Source: Piscicola geometra
Taxonomy: Eukaryota > Annelida > Clitellata > Hirudinida > Piscicolidae
Direction of reading: 5' to 3'
NCBI GenBank assembly: GCA_943735955.1
Contig: OX030957.1
Location: 12,782,017 to 12,846,016, forward strand
Length of the DNA stretch: 64,000 bases
Shown: in pieces, positions 1 to 12,441 of the stretch
Layout: each line of letters begins with the position of its first letter
Position numbering within the stretch: the first letter of the stretch is position 1
Notes under the pieces: model-generated
What the model was told of the DNA's origin: nothing
The model's input: only the letters and a program-made list of their open reading frames with translations
Databases searched by the model: none
Translations under genes and position numbers: made by a program

Positions 1-912
1 TAAAGGAAGATACGACGTGTACGCGAGTGTACAATCCGAATTTCAGTGTACAAAAAGACATCGAGTTTTGCTGCACGGTGATTGGAAAAAGGATGGATTT
101 TGGTGGATTTCATTGGTGGTGAGAGTTAAATATTTCAAATAATATTCAAATTTGCAAAATTTCATAATTTTATTTTTTACATTTAATTTTTTTCAAATTT
201 AAAAAATATTTTTTTCATGCTTTAAAAACTAAATAGGTGTATCAAATGTTACATATTCATCAAGAGAGGGATATCAGTAAATATTTCAAGTGCCAATTAC
301 GCATGAAATGCCTGTTTTGAAATATTCCACAAATTCTCAGCTTTCCACATAGCTCTTCATTTATATATAGACCCGCATGTCCAGATAAGTTTTAGATATG
401 CAAGTAACCCATATATTCTTACAGAAGGCTCCCATCTTGTAGGAATGATTCACGCAACAGAAATGCAATTTGGAATATGGGAATTTCTTCATGTTAGATG
501 TAAAAGAAGGCATAAGTAAAACCTATTATTTTTCTGTGTGTAAGTGTGCAAGTATAGTTGCCTTACTTAGATAGCAATATATTTTTTATACATATATAAC
601 CATTTGTACTTACCGGTAGAAAGCAATTGCTGGTTGCCTTAAGAATCTTTGCCTCTTAAATAACTTTCCTATCCGCATACCTCCCTCTCTCTTGTTTTTA
701 CTCTATTTTGATTGAATATTTTTGCTGAAAGAAATTTGTTGTTCAGGAAAGTTAATGTAGTTTCTATATTTCGAACTCAAGGTCTCTGAAATTAACGGCT
801 TTCACCAAGACGAAGTATTTAACGCTGATTTATTTTAGGATTGAAAGTTTAAAGTCTTTATATTGTTACCCTCAAAGCTTTTGATTACTGTAACTGAAAT
901 AAAAGTCTGAGA
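1..912. other. Upstream flank of transgelin-like gene
   Basis: AT-rich DNA with no gene I can name. Bases 1 to about 110 are more GC-rich and open in two + frames, so they could be the end of an exon of an upstream gene. I see no family match and no convincing splice pair. The rest probably holds the 5' UTR and promoter of the transgelin-like gene that starts at 913. Confidence 0.35.
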
Positions 913-2803
913 ATGATCAGAAAATATCTTTCAAGCGACCGAGTGGCAGTCAGATCCAAGGTAAGAAATGGTTTCGGTGTATTTATCGAAATCTCAGTCC
1001 AAATCTGATTTATTTTTCGACTTTTAGAATCATTAAGTAAAGTTCAGAATGTTGAGTGTAAATAGGAATGCTGCACGTTGTTATGTAGGCGAATGAAACT
1101 TTCAGTTAGTGAAAGAGCTTCTGCAGAGTTAGCAATTTGATGTTTCGATCAAAAATAATGACTATTAAAATGCTAAAATTAAGACGTTGCAGTTTCACTC
1201 AATCTTCCGTAATTTAAAAAACTCTGAGATTATTTTAAATTATTCTTTAAAATACATTCAAAGCTAGCACAGAAATACGACAAAACAGCGGAAAGCGATG
1301 TGATAAATTGGATCAAGACACTGACAGGGGTGGAACTAGAAGCCGGAATATACAAGCTTGCCAGGCAGTTGAAGAACGGACAAACCCTAGTAAAGTAGGT
1401 GATGCTTCTTTGAAGGATAACAAATTCTAATTAATAGGTTTCCTGATATGATTGATGGTAACTAATATTTTTAAGTTTTCTAAGAAAAAGTTGAATTATC
1501 TTTTTTATGCATCTCTTATTATTGAATATTGTCTAAGTTTTCAATCGGAAGATAATTTCCACACTTGCAAAAACTTTTCAGACTGGCTCAGAAGATTCAA
1601 GAAGGCACTCCAGAATGCCCCGAGGCAGCCAAGAATTTCCAGCTGAAACTCAACACCGACAACGCTCCTTTTAAACAGGTTATTTCGACTTAGTGTCATT
1701 TCGTTGGTTTACTCTTAATCTAATGTTTAATCAATTTCTTCAACTTAATCCTCTCTAAACTAATTTTAACAATTGTTCTTAATTATTTTTTTACCAATTA
1801 CTTTTTTTTTAAATTTTTCGTCTTCCAGATGGAGAACATTCAAGTGTTTCTGGGCTTTTGCGAGCACTACGGAGTGCCCGTTTCGGGCCTCTTCCACACC
1901 AAGGACCTCTTCGACGGCAACAACATGCAACAAGTGCTTGCCTGCGTCATCCAACTGGGAACAGAAGTGCCTTTAAAATCTCATTTCAGATTTATTTTAC
2001 AATGCTATTTTAAAAAATCATTTTAGAAATTATTATGATGCTATTAACAAATTTTATTCAAGATTTGTCGAAGTTTAAATTTAATCTTTTTATTTTTTCC
2101 ATTTCTTTGATTTAATTATAATCTACTTCTTTAATGCCGAAAGAGCCAGCGCAACCACTTCGAGGGGGTGACGATCGGGCCGAAGCCGCAGGAGAAGAAC
2201 ATCAGAGACTTCTCGGAGGAGAAACTCAAGGCAAGTCACTCTTTCTTGACGATGCAGGCGGGCAAGAGTGGCCAAGCGCTGGACTTCCAGATCGGAGCAG
2301 CGAGGAGGATCGTCGATAGCAGGACCGAAGGAGGCAAGACGGGGAAGACGCCTGAAGTGGTGAATGGAGTGCCTGACTTGCTGGACATTGGAAAGAAAGG
2401 AAAGAGGAAGGATAAAGAAGGGAAGAAGGAAAAGAAAGAGAGTGAGTCTGAAGAAAGGGGAGAAGAAGGAGAAGAGAAAGAAGAAGGAGAGGAAGAAGAA
2501 GAAGTTTCAAAAGATCAAACCAAAAAAGATGTTCAATCAGACAAGAAAAAAGAAAAATCAGAAACAAAAAAAGCACCTGAAAAGGTCGAAAATGGAAAAA
2601 AAGAAGCCTCTGACGATGAAAAGAAAGAAAAATCTCCAGCCCCTGTAGTAAAAAGCAAGCCTAAGAAGAAAGAAGAAGAGAACAGCTCGGAAAGAAAACC
2701 ACGGAAGAAGGAAAAAACCCAAGAAAAAGAAACATCAGATAAAAAAGAAAAAAAAGAAAAAAAGAAAAAATCGTCTGATACTGAGGAAGAGGAAGAAGAA
2801 TAA
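913..2803 (+). CDS. TAGLN: Transgelin/calponin-like muscle protein (CH domain) with long K/E tail
   Basis: Five coding exons with matching phases: 913-960, 1264-1394, 1582-1678, 1829-1966 and 2144-2803, giving about 357 residues. Residues 14-140 form a calponin-homology domain of the transgelin/Mp20 type (AQKYD near its start, INWIKTLTGVEL, then PFKQMENIQVFLGFCEHYGV, VSGLFHTKDLF). These proteins bind F-actin and act in the muscle or cortical cytoskeleton. Residues 148-196 resemble the region before and including a calponin repeat (IGPKPQEKNIRDFSEEKL, then a degenerate FLTMQAGKSG). From about residue 222 to the end the protein is almost only K, E, S and D, which ordinary transgelins (about 190-200 residues) lack. 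The ATG at 913 gives a short basic leader that joins in phase. A further 5' exon is possible. The weakest splice site is the last acceptor, which has a poor pyrimidine tract. Confidence 0.82.
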
Positions 2804-3289
2804 GGGGTCGTTTATATTTGATATGAAAATAGCCTTGATGTTGTTTGGAAATACTCACCAAGAACAAGATGATTACTTTTAAATAATTAATTTACGAATA
2901 ATTCAATCTGTTAAATTTGAATGACTATTATTAATCGACTTTCTAACAATTGTCTACATGAGCATTAACTGTTGAATATCACCATTTAAAGAAAACTCAT
3001 TTTAAGGTTTATTTTTTAAACTAATTCAACATTTCCAAGTTATTTATGCAAACATTCTGTTAAAAGTAATTTTAATAAAATTTTAAAAAAATTACAAATT
3101 TGTTTTCTTTTACTCGTAAGAATTAACTTATGATTTGAATTGTTAAATTAACTGAGAAACTGTCTGCAAACTAAATTGAAAATAGACAAAATTAAAATTC
3201 ACAAATATTTTTTCAGTATTTGTTAACTAAATTGTAATAAAAACCACTAACGTTTTTAACAACCGCTAAATCGTAAGAAAAAAATTAAG

Positions 3290-3440
3290 ATTTTTTTTTT
3301 TTTCACAAGGCTTACGTTGCTCTTGGTGGCGCCCATCCTCTCTCCAAGACGGCTACTAGGGTGTGAGGGAATCGAAGCTGCGACCTATGACTATAAGCTG
3401 CAAGTTGTTGACCACTCAGCCACCAGTTCTCTCGCACACA
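3290..3440 (-). mobile_element. tRNA-derived SINE with poly(A) tail
   Basis: Read on the minus strand, this starts with a tRNA-like head: A box TGGCTGAGTGG and, about 40 bases later, a B-box-like GCTTCGATTCC (one mismatch from GGTTCGANTCC). A unique GC-rich body follows (AGTAGCCGTCTTGGAGAGAG), then a run of A (the T run at about 3290-3302 on the + strand). Internal pol III promoter boxes plus an A tail are the usual SINE structure. No cloverleaf with paired acceptor ends is visible, so it is not a working tRNA gene. Confidence 0.6.
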
Positions 3441-6193
3441 CAAGAAAATCCCATTTAAAAATACAACAATCACTATTATAGAGGTCAAAAGACATAAAAT
3501 GCTTGAACTCCTCAAACTAAATTTAAATTCTCACCAAAAAAATCTGAAACCACATCAAGACATTTAAACACCACAAAGACACAACGAAAGACAAGAAGAC
3601 GAATCCATAATTACAGACGCAGCGACCGGAACTTGCTATGTGGCGATGGCCCATGGGTGTTTACGATGACTGTGTTCTTCTCAAAGGGCTGATAATACCC
3701 CGCTATCTCCAATGTTTATTCCTTCTTCCTTAGATCAACCCTTTCATCCCTCCCCACTACCCTATCATTAGTTGCTTATTGATGTACGGAAGGTTTCTTT
3801 ACTGGGTGGATCTATGCGTATCCAGAAAGGAAATAGTGGTCAATTATGAATAACGGATTTTCTTAATGATTAATGTGGGTCTATATTATATACTATGTGC
3901 AAAAAAGCAATGGTGGAAGGTTTGTGGAAACTCTTGGAGTAGGCACAGATAAAATTCAAAATAAACTTAAAGATATAAAGTAAATATTTGTAGAATGAAT
4001 TTATAATTAAATAAATTATAGAATATATTTAAAATTGAATAAAATTAATTATAAAATATATTTATAAATACTTATTTTTTATGGAAAGCTTAATAGGCTG
4101 TAAATTTTTTTAATTTTCTTATAAAAACGTCTTAAATAAATAATTTTGATATGAACATTATATTCGAAACCAGATGAATCATTTATATTAAAAAAAGCTA
4201 ATTCTGAATTACATAATTCTTTATATTTCTATGTTAGCTCCAGTATGGCTGCTTGTCAGTTCCTTTCATTGTGTGTATGCTTGCAGGTGATTATGCCAGG
4301 GCTTTGTGTGTGTGTGCGTGTGCTTGTGTGAGTTTACTTTTTGTTGGTATCGTATTTTGTTGCTTTAATGAACATATTTTGTGTTCTACTTTTTCTTTGC
4401 TTCTCCTCTAAAGCTTTTTAGTTTTTCGGTTTAAAATATTTAAATCAGTTTTACTATGTATGTGTGATTTAATTATTTGTTCAAAGGTGTTGACGCTTCT
4501 GTGTGCTCACCACAATAGTGTGAGCAAAATGACTTCGGTTACCATGGTTATGTGGCAGTAGGTTAGAGCGCATCTGCTGACTTCTTCCGGGCCAGCACAC
4601 AATGATGAGCAAGCAATTAAGCGAGCAATTATTTCCTTCACTCAATTATACTGTTAATTAATTAAGACGAAGGTCTCTTCGTTGGCGTGTATTGCTGCTT
4701 TTGTGTGTGTAATTGTTTATTTTGCTTGATTTAAATCTGTATTTAGTTTTAATCAGTGAAATTATATATATATATATTTTTTTATGAGCTATGAATTATC
4801 TATGAGTGAGGTTTAAATAAAAGATGGAAACGAGAACCGGGATTCCGAGTTCAGATTATTAAACAATTTTGAAAACACTTTGAAATAACTAAAACTTTAA
4901 TGACCAATTATCACAGAAGAGAAACAACTAGAATAAGTGTCAGTATATTAAAAAGTACTGTTAAATTAAGCGCTAAGTCATGACTACCGCATGCAAACGT
5001 CATCACACCACCACCTGCCCAATCCTGCCCCGACTACGCCATTGTCCCATTAATTAAATTAATAAGAAATAAGCTTTTGTGGCAGTGTTCATAGCCAAAA
5101 TTAAGTTTATAATTTATTCCGTTATTTCTTGATTTAGTAGTTTCTCGGGGATTTTACGTAAATACTTTTTTTAATGTTTATAAACTTTTAAAAATATATT
5201 TAAAAAATATAGGTTATATAAAATTGAAAATTTTTAAACAAATCATTGAAATATTTTTTTAAAGAAAATAATTAGAGTATTGCAGAAAACACTGCCAATG
5301 TCACTCGTCCACAAACAATTAAGCGATCTATGGGAAGTCTATGTGTTAATCAGACTTCGGAGCTTCACACGAAAGCATCAAACGAACTCTCTCGAGCAAT
5401 CACGCTGTTAGGCATATTGTCGTGGATGTGCTGTCGTGATATAAAACAACCAGCAAGATTTCCTGTTATAAACCACAGCTCTAACATTATAACCAGTGAA
5501 ACAACAAGCATCAAGATTGTATCTAATAAACCACAGCCCTAACATTATAACCAGACTGTCACGTCTTCACTCTGCCATAATGTTGGTGTGTAATGCAGTG
5601 TTAGAAAAGACAGGTCTGGTGCTGCTTGACGGGGTCACAGTGCCTGTATAATGCTTTAGTGAGAGTGTTGAACGATCGGAAAGAATAATTGTCTTTTGTT
5701 TTAGTTTAGGGTCGGTGACCTTGAAAACAAACATTTGTATTTGTAAATAAATAAAAGTAAATCATGGTTGTAGCTTTAATGTCTATATTTTAAATTCCTC
5801 TTTAACCACTTTCTCTTTAGTTCAAAAGTAGAACTCACGCTTTGTTTTTATACAATTTTTAATTTTTGTTTTGCAAAAAGAAAAAATAATATCTTCCAAA
5901 TCATATTACTTTAAACAACTTAATTTGAAATTAACAGAATTTATTTTTTCAAAACTAATTTCGAATGTTTAATTTTAAAACCTTGATTTGAATAAACATA
6001 TAAAATTTCTAAATAAAATTAGAATTAATAACGTTTCTAAGAAAATGGCCGAATTATATAAGAAATCTTCCCGAAAAAGTTAATTTACTGCTGATTGAAA
6101 CGTAATATCTTTTCGCCTTCCCTTGCGTAAACAATAGACTGTAGCCTACGATAAGGCAGGCTGGAATCTCGCCTGGGTTGTTCTAGAGGGTGT

Positions 6194-6194
6194 C

Positions 6195-6248
<54 letters not shown>

Positions 6249-6260
6249 TGGTTGTGATGA
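6194..6260. repeat. (GAT)n trinucleotide microsatellite
   Basis: About 18 near-perfect ATG/GAT units, then a short imperfect run. Nothing suggests that it is coding. Confidence 0.9.
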
Positions 6261-6710
6261 TGATAATGGAGCGCATTAAAGTTAATACAGAGTGACAATC
6301 ATGAAATAGTGATGTTGGAAAAGATCTTAGAAAGGATGAGATGGAGAAAATCGAGGATGACAACGGTTCAAACTCATGACCCGAGCACCGCCTTCAAAAT
6401 AGATAAATACAAGAAAAGGATTAGTTTCTTTTATTTAAATAGCTTAATTCCAGCACTCAAAACCCGAAAAACAAAAATATATGTACTAAAAGCTGAAAGG
6501 TATTTGGACTAGATCGGATGAGAAAAAGAATTTTCTTGATAAAGCAGTGACCCCTTAATCTACTGCAGGGTCTGTGTTCCTCTCTCAACAGACAAAGCCG
6601 CAGTGCGTCATACAGTCGTATAAGATGTACTTGAGAGAGAGCCTCTTTTAGTGTTTTTTAATTCAAAAGTGAACTGAAATTGCAGCAATTAATAATGCCG
6701 GCTCTGTTTA

Positions 6711-6800
6711 TGAGAGGAAGGAAGGAAGGAGGAGAAGGAGGAGGAGAAGGAGGAGGAGAAGGAGGAGGAAGAGAAGGGGGAGGAGGAGAAGGAGGAGGAG

Positions 6801-6832
<32 letters not shown>

Positions 6833-6920
6833 GAAGAAGGAAGAAAAAGAGGAGGAAGAGGAAGAAAGAAGGAAGAGCAGAAATATATTCAAAAATTGAA
6901 AAAAGAAGAAGGGAGAAGAA
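6711..6920. repeat. Long polypurine (GGA/GAA) tract
   Basis: About 200 bases on the + strand are almost only G and A, mostly GGA, GAA and AGG triplets, including a nearly pure GGA core. All three frames stay open simply because T is absent, so the Glu/Gly-rich and Ser/Leu-rich frames are artefacts. Long homopurine tracts with mirror symmetry can form triplex DNA. Confidence 0.85.
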
Positions 6921-9900
6921 ATATTTAAAATATATGAAATACAAGGAAAAGGAGGAGAAGAAAAAGATAAAGGAGTAGAGGGAGGTGATTAATAACGATA
7001 GGAGACCAGTGGAGTTAATGAGAGAGGTATGTGAGGCCTTGACTAATGCTGGACCAAGATTACTGGGTAATGAAGCCGAGGAAGAAGATTTATGGAAAGG
7101 GAGGCTGAAGATGTTCTCTCTGGAAGTTTTGTCCGATCGTAACGCGTCAAAATCTTATTTTGAGAGAGGTGTTTAATACAGTTTCACAAGGAAAAAAAAA
7201 TTATTTCAGATTTTAAAATTATATTTTCAGCAAAAGCACATTAACTAATTGCGAAAGATGGCATGTTTAAAGGCCATATATCTGCCTGGGTCTCCGATGC
7301 GCTCCTTGACACTTACAGGCCATTTAGTGGCGAAGCAGATTAGCACTGATAAAACAAAATCATTATTTAGCGGAAAGATAAGCCTTTTCATAAATTTTAC
7401 TTCTTGTATTTTATGAAGCTTGTTTTGTTATCGAGGTTTTTATTATATAGTTTTAAACTAATGTCCTTGTATGCTTGTAGCTTTTGAGGTACAATCTAAC
7501 TTTAAATGTTTACAACTTCATTCGTGAATGTTATCATATTTTTTATATTGTAAATTTACGAAGATGTGTGTATTCCAGGCTGTATGATTACAAATAAAAC
7601 TTGGTATTGCGGGTTTTAAACGTATTTTTGTATTTCTAAAATTCTTTGTATATTTGTTTTTGTGAGCTTGTGTGTGCTTTTGTGTGGTAGTTTAACCGAC
7701 AGGTAAATCGTGACAACGCTTTAATTTTGTGGGGATGACACAGTATCTACAAGAGTATTGAATTTAAGCAGCAAATACAACTTTGATTTATCATTTTTAT
7801 TAATCTATTAGTGGAAATATCCAACTAAAACTTAATCGAATTTATTAAAACTTTTCAATTTAAAGAATTAAATAAAAATAAAACAGGTTTTTTATAATAT
7901 ATATAGAAAATATTTATATAGAAAAAACATATAAAAACGAGAAGAAAGACTAATGATACCAAAAGGTATGATAAGAAGTGAAGAAAAGTAAAGAAAAAGA
8001 GAAGTTAAGTACGAATTATATGGTCATAATGCTTATGATAATGTAGTATTAGTGATTTTGAAGATTTATAAACTGAGAAGTATTTTTTAAAATAATAATA
8101 ATAATTTTAAAAAATATTTTTTTAAATCTAGATAATTAATATTTATATGCATATAATTTAAAATAATAAATTTAAACTTACAATAATTATTTAAATAGTT
8201 TAAATAATTCATTTTATTAATTTTATTTTTAGTTTTTTAATTACTGAAGCACTGTGTGCAAAAGCATAATTAGATTTCAAACGGGCATCAAATTATTTTT
8301 CTACTTTAAATATTGTAGAACACATTTTTAATGTTTAACTCATCAAATAGATCGCTTAATTAATTAAATAGAATTATTAAAAATAACCAATGTGTAAATT
8401 AATAGTTAATCAAAATAATCATTTTAAATGCAAAATGAATAAAACACCAGGAAACAATTGACAATGTAATGGAAGCATTGACAAATTCCTGAGCATCTTG
8501 CCCAAATATTTACACAACAAGTAACCCTGCCTGCCACCCTTCCTTGACCCTGCCACCGCCCACTACCCGTCCTTCCGTTCAGTCTGTCAGAATGCGTGTG
8601 AGCTTGTATGTTTGTGTGTTTGTGTGTGTCTGTTTATTATGTTTTAAAATAATTGGTCTGTGAATTGAGTTTGAATAAAACAGAAAATATGCTAGAATGC
8701 AGATGTGAATATATTAGCGAAATAAATGAGGATGATGATGGGATGAATGTTAATTTTGTCACGGCCGTTATGAGCGTGTTTGTGAATTCTATGAAAAAAT
8801 ATATTTAAGAAAACTTTCAAAACTTTTTTTATTATTTAAAAACATTTAAAATGTGTTTTTGCAAGTATATGTGATAAAGATGCAAATATGTGGCGGGGTA
8901 TTAATTATACGCACGATAGTGAAGATTGGCACTAATTAAATTTGTCGTGATGCAGAACTGAAGCGAAGCTGTTGGAGATGCTATCTGCAGTTTAATTCAA
9001 TCGATGAAGATGATGTGCCTTTTGCACTTTTTAATATTTGTGAAAGATTTAATATTAGTCAATTCATCATGCATTCTTGACGATTCATTTGAGGTTTTGT
9101 AAAGTAGGAATACGAAAGATTGAATAAAAATTAAATAGGTGTATATTTGAATATTTGATGATCAAAGGTAAATGTTAAATTTTACAAATTTGCATAAACA
9201 TAAATATTTGAGAATTAAAAGTAAAAACTAAATATAAAAGTATTGCATGAAATAAGGAAAGTTGATGGTTGAAGAAAGGAGATGAGAGAGTGGAGGAATG
9301 GAAATGACAGGGGGAAGACGCCCCTCTCCAAAGGTCGCCCTGTCTCTCAAGCGGCCTCATTCATCAGCCATTCATTTTTTTCACGCATTTATGTATTTAT
9401 TAGTTTGTTTCTAAAATTGAAAAATTTTAAATATGCATTTTCCCGATTGAATTAACTTAAATCAATTAAAATACTTGGAAAAGTTTATGTTTTTCATTTT
9501 TTATTTAAAAAAACAATTAATAAATAGTTAAATACGTGAAAAAGGATGAATAAATGATAATTAAATTAATTTAATTTGAATAACATTTTTTAAAAATTGT
9601 TTTGTTGCTTATAAAAGATCAAAATTAAATTCATTAATCAAGCATTGAGCAGCTTTATTAACCCGTTAATTCAAACCCACCCATCCTAGCACCAACTTCA
9701 AATGAATAAGTTAGTAAATTAATAACACCAAATCCTCCCTTTATATGACACAATGTAGGCGAATTTATTAAAGACTTTGAAATTTATATTGCCAATAAAT
9801 CTAGTCATAACGCTTTCAAATTCATATCGGAAACTCAAATCGACCTAGATTAAAAGAGACAGCGTTTTAGATGGATTCTTTGGAGGGAGACGTGCTCGGA

Positions 9901-9975
9901 GTCGCTTCAAAGACTCCACCATGGGCCACTTCCGAGAGGCATCTAACCGCCTTGATTGCTAGGTGTCACTGATGC

Positions 9976-10142
9976 AACTCAAATGAACATCATCATCCTC
10001 ATCGTCATCATCACCACCACTACCACCACCACCTTCATCATCATTACCACCACTACCACCACTACCACCACCACCATCATCATCATCATCACCACCACCA
10101 CCACTACCACTATCATCATCATCACCATTATCATCATTATCA
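9976..10142. repeat. (CAT/CAC)n trinucleotide microsatellite
   Basis: A mixed array of CAT, CAC and ACC triplets about 165 bases long. Thr, Ile, Asp and Gly homopolymer frames on both strands come from the triplet period and are not genes. Confidence 0.9.
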
Positions 10143-12202
10143 AGACGCATCTAGGAAACATTCGAAGCTTATGAAGATCCACGATTGGGAACTTTTAAAC
10201 GAAGTTTAAAACTTTAATATTTGTTTTTATAAAATTAAAAAGACATTTTCACGATTTAAAAGATGTTTTTATAAGTAACATGCATTTATAAATAAATTAA
10301 ACTAATTATTTTAATGTTTGAAAATCGTTTTTCTTTTTCACACATACTCACGTATAGTCTATACGTATAGGCTCACACGCATAACATACGACACACACAC
10401 ACATGCAAAGATACACACAAATACAAGAAAGGGCATCCAATGGAACAGGCTTCCTCTCATTAGTTACCTAGTCGAGTCCATCTCCTTCAAGAACTCATCT
10501 TTTCATGATTGGGATTTTGCATTTTTTGTTAATATTATTCATTATTTAAAAAAAAAAATTTTCTTTTCTTCTAATGTCTAATTTTTCTTTTAAATTATTT
10601 TCTAGTGCTATGAAAAGACTTCAAAATAAATAATAAATTATAATGCCAATGATAATTTATCCGATGTAAAATAATGAATGGACAAAAACAATAAGATTGA
10701 AAGAGGCTTTATAGGACCACTAAGCAGTTCGGACCAAACAAAAAGTGGTTAATTGGTGGGTAGAGGGGATGTCGGAGGCCCAATTGGTCGTCTGTTTGAC
10801 GAGCAAACAAGCTCTCGAGAAGACGTCTTCATTGTCTGCAGGCGACAGATGCTTTCAAGAGACGACTGACAAATCTGCTTGCTTGTTCCATTTGAGAGGC
10901 CTCCTTATGGAAAGTCAACGTTTCTTTTTTAAGGTTTTTAGTGATATTGTTCTTCTAGTTTAAATAGTCTAATGCTGTTTGCTCGTTAAACAGACGCGTC
11001 AATTAAGTTAAGACAGTAAACAAGGTTTTTTGCTAATTTATTTATTTTTTGTATTTTAAATTATTTTTACAACTTTTCATACTGAATGAACGATGTCAGC
11101 TAGCCATTTTTATTTATTTATTTTAAAGAACGTTTCTTTCGGGCAACGATTGATCCATCCCCAAAAAAAGTATTAAATTTATTGAATCAATATTCAAGAA
11201 CGTGTATTATTATATCTAATGTCTAATATAAAACTCAGCATTTAATCTAAAATGGATTTATTTCAGGTTATCAAGAAATTTTCATTGATGCTAGTTCAAA
11301 ACCAGTCTGTGAAGTAGCTCATAAATTCTAATCAACTTTTCATCCATTGTTATATCTTTATTTGTAACTTCTCTTTCTTCCTCTAATCTTTTTATTATAG
11401 ATTTATGATTAAGATAATAAGAAAATATTCTATAAATTGAAGGAAAAAAAATTATTTGAACTTTAAAAAAAATTCTTAAATGATTTGTATTCTTTAAATT
11501 TAGAAAAAAATGTATAATAAATTTTAAAAAAAGAAAAGTTGAAGGGTCTCATAGTTTAAAACACTTTGTCAAAAAAATACAAAATCATGGGCGAGTCTGG
11601 GGCTTCAGAGGCGCATCTGATTCATTCAGGCCCTTCGTACAGGCTTCTAGACGAATACAAAAAATATATATACACATATACTAAGGGTCAATATACAAAA
11701 ATACATGTATGTAAATTTTCTATGAAATACCTATATACCTTTATACACCTAAACCAATGGAAACACAGACGAGAGTTAGAACTTATAAGTTATACGTTAT
11801 GTTTAGGAGTAGTTTTCCAGTAGACGATGATATCAAATATTTTATAGACTTGGGAATCCTTTGAATTTTATTAAAGTTTACTCATTGAATTCTCCCTTAA
11901 AGTTCATCTTTGCCATAGAAAAAGCAAAAAAATATTTTTAAAATTGTTTCAATATTTTATTCTTATTTTAAAAGAAAAATGTAATTACAATTGAATGAGT
12001 TTTACAAACGTGAAATTATTATAGAAAAAAAACGATAAAAAATACACACGCATCTGCTACTTCGAAGGGCTATATGGCATATATGGATCTTTTCACGCTA
12101 GGATGTATTTTATACTGGAGTAAGCAAAGAACACTAGGTAAAAGTTCAGCTGAAGAATGGACTGGTAAGAACACACATGAGCGCAAGTAACAACCAACCT
12201 GC

Positions 12203-12213
12203 GTATATATAGG
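12203..12213 (+). promoter_or_regulatory. Possible TATA box upstream of cyclin D
   Basis: GCGTATATATAGGC lies about 235 bases upstream of the first in-frame ATG of the cyclin gene, in a small more GC-rich island. The position fits a TATA box with a 5' leader of roughly 200 bases. This rests on sequence match only. Confidence 0.3.
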
Positions 12214-12441
12214 CAGCTTGAAGTGGATTTAGCGTAGACTTTACTCTATTTCATTCATTTGTACCCTCTGGCTATTTAAATCGGAAAACTATTGATGGAA
12301 GCGATTTATTTTGTTTGATGAGGAATAATTTTACAACTTAATAACTGACCAATGCGTTGATTAAAGTGATTTCATTACAAGTTGTAAAGTAAATTGTTGA
12401 AGTGTGAACATTCAATTAGATTTGAAGCCTGTTGCAACTTC

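Larger units (their letters stand above)
2804..12389. other. Gene-free AT-rich stretch with microsatellites
   Basis: Roughly 9.6 kb without a convincing coding exon. It holds a tRNA-like SINE near 3.3 kb, simple repeats near 6.2, 6.8 and 10.0 kb, and a local duplication of about 28 bases containing ATAAACCACAGC (5465-5495 and 5525-5552). Short open frames at 5330, 6309, 6985 and 10745 have no splice context, no family resemblance and no codon pattern like the real exons. Distal regulatory DNA of the cyclin gene may lie here, but I cannot identify it. Confidence 0.5.

Noticed and set aside
12388..12441. N-terminal extension of cyclin D reading LLKCEHSIRFEA
   Set aside because: It resembles cyclin D1 but has no ATG and is closed by a TAA just upstream; kept only as a possible exon continuation.
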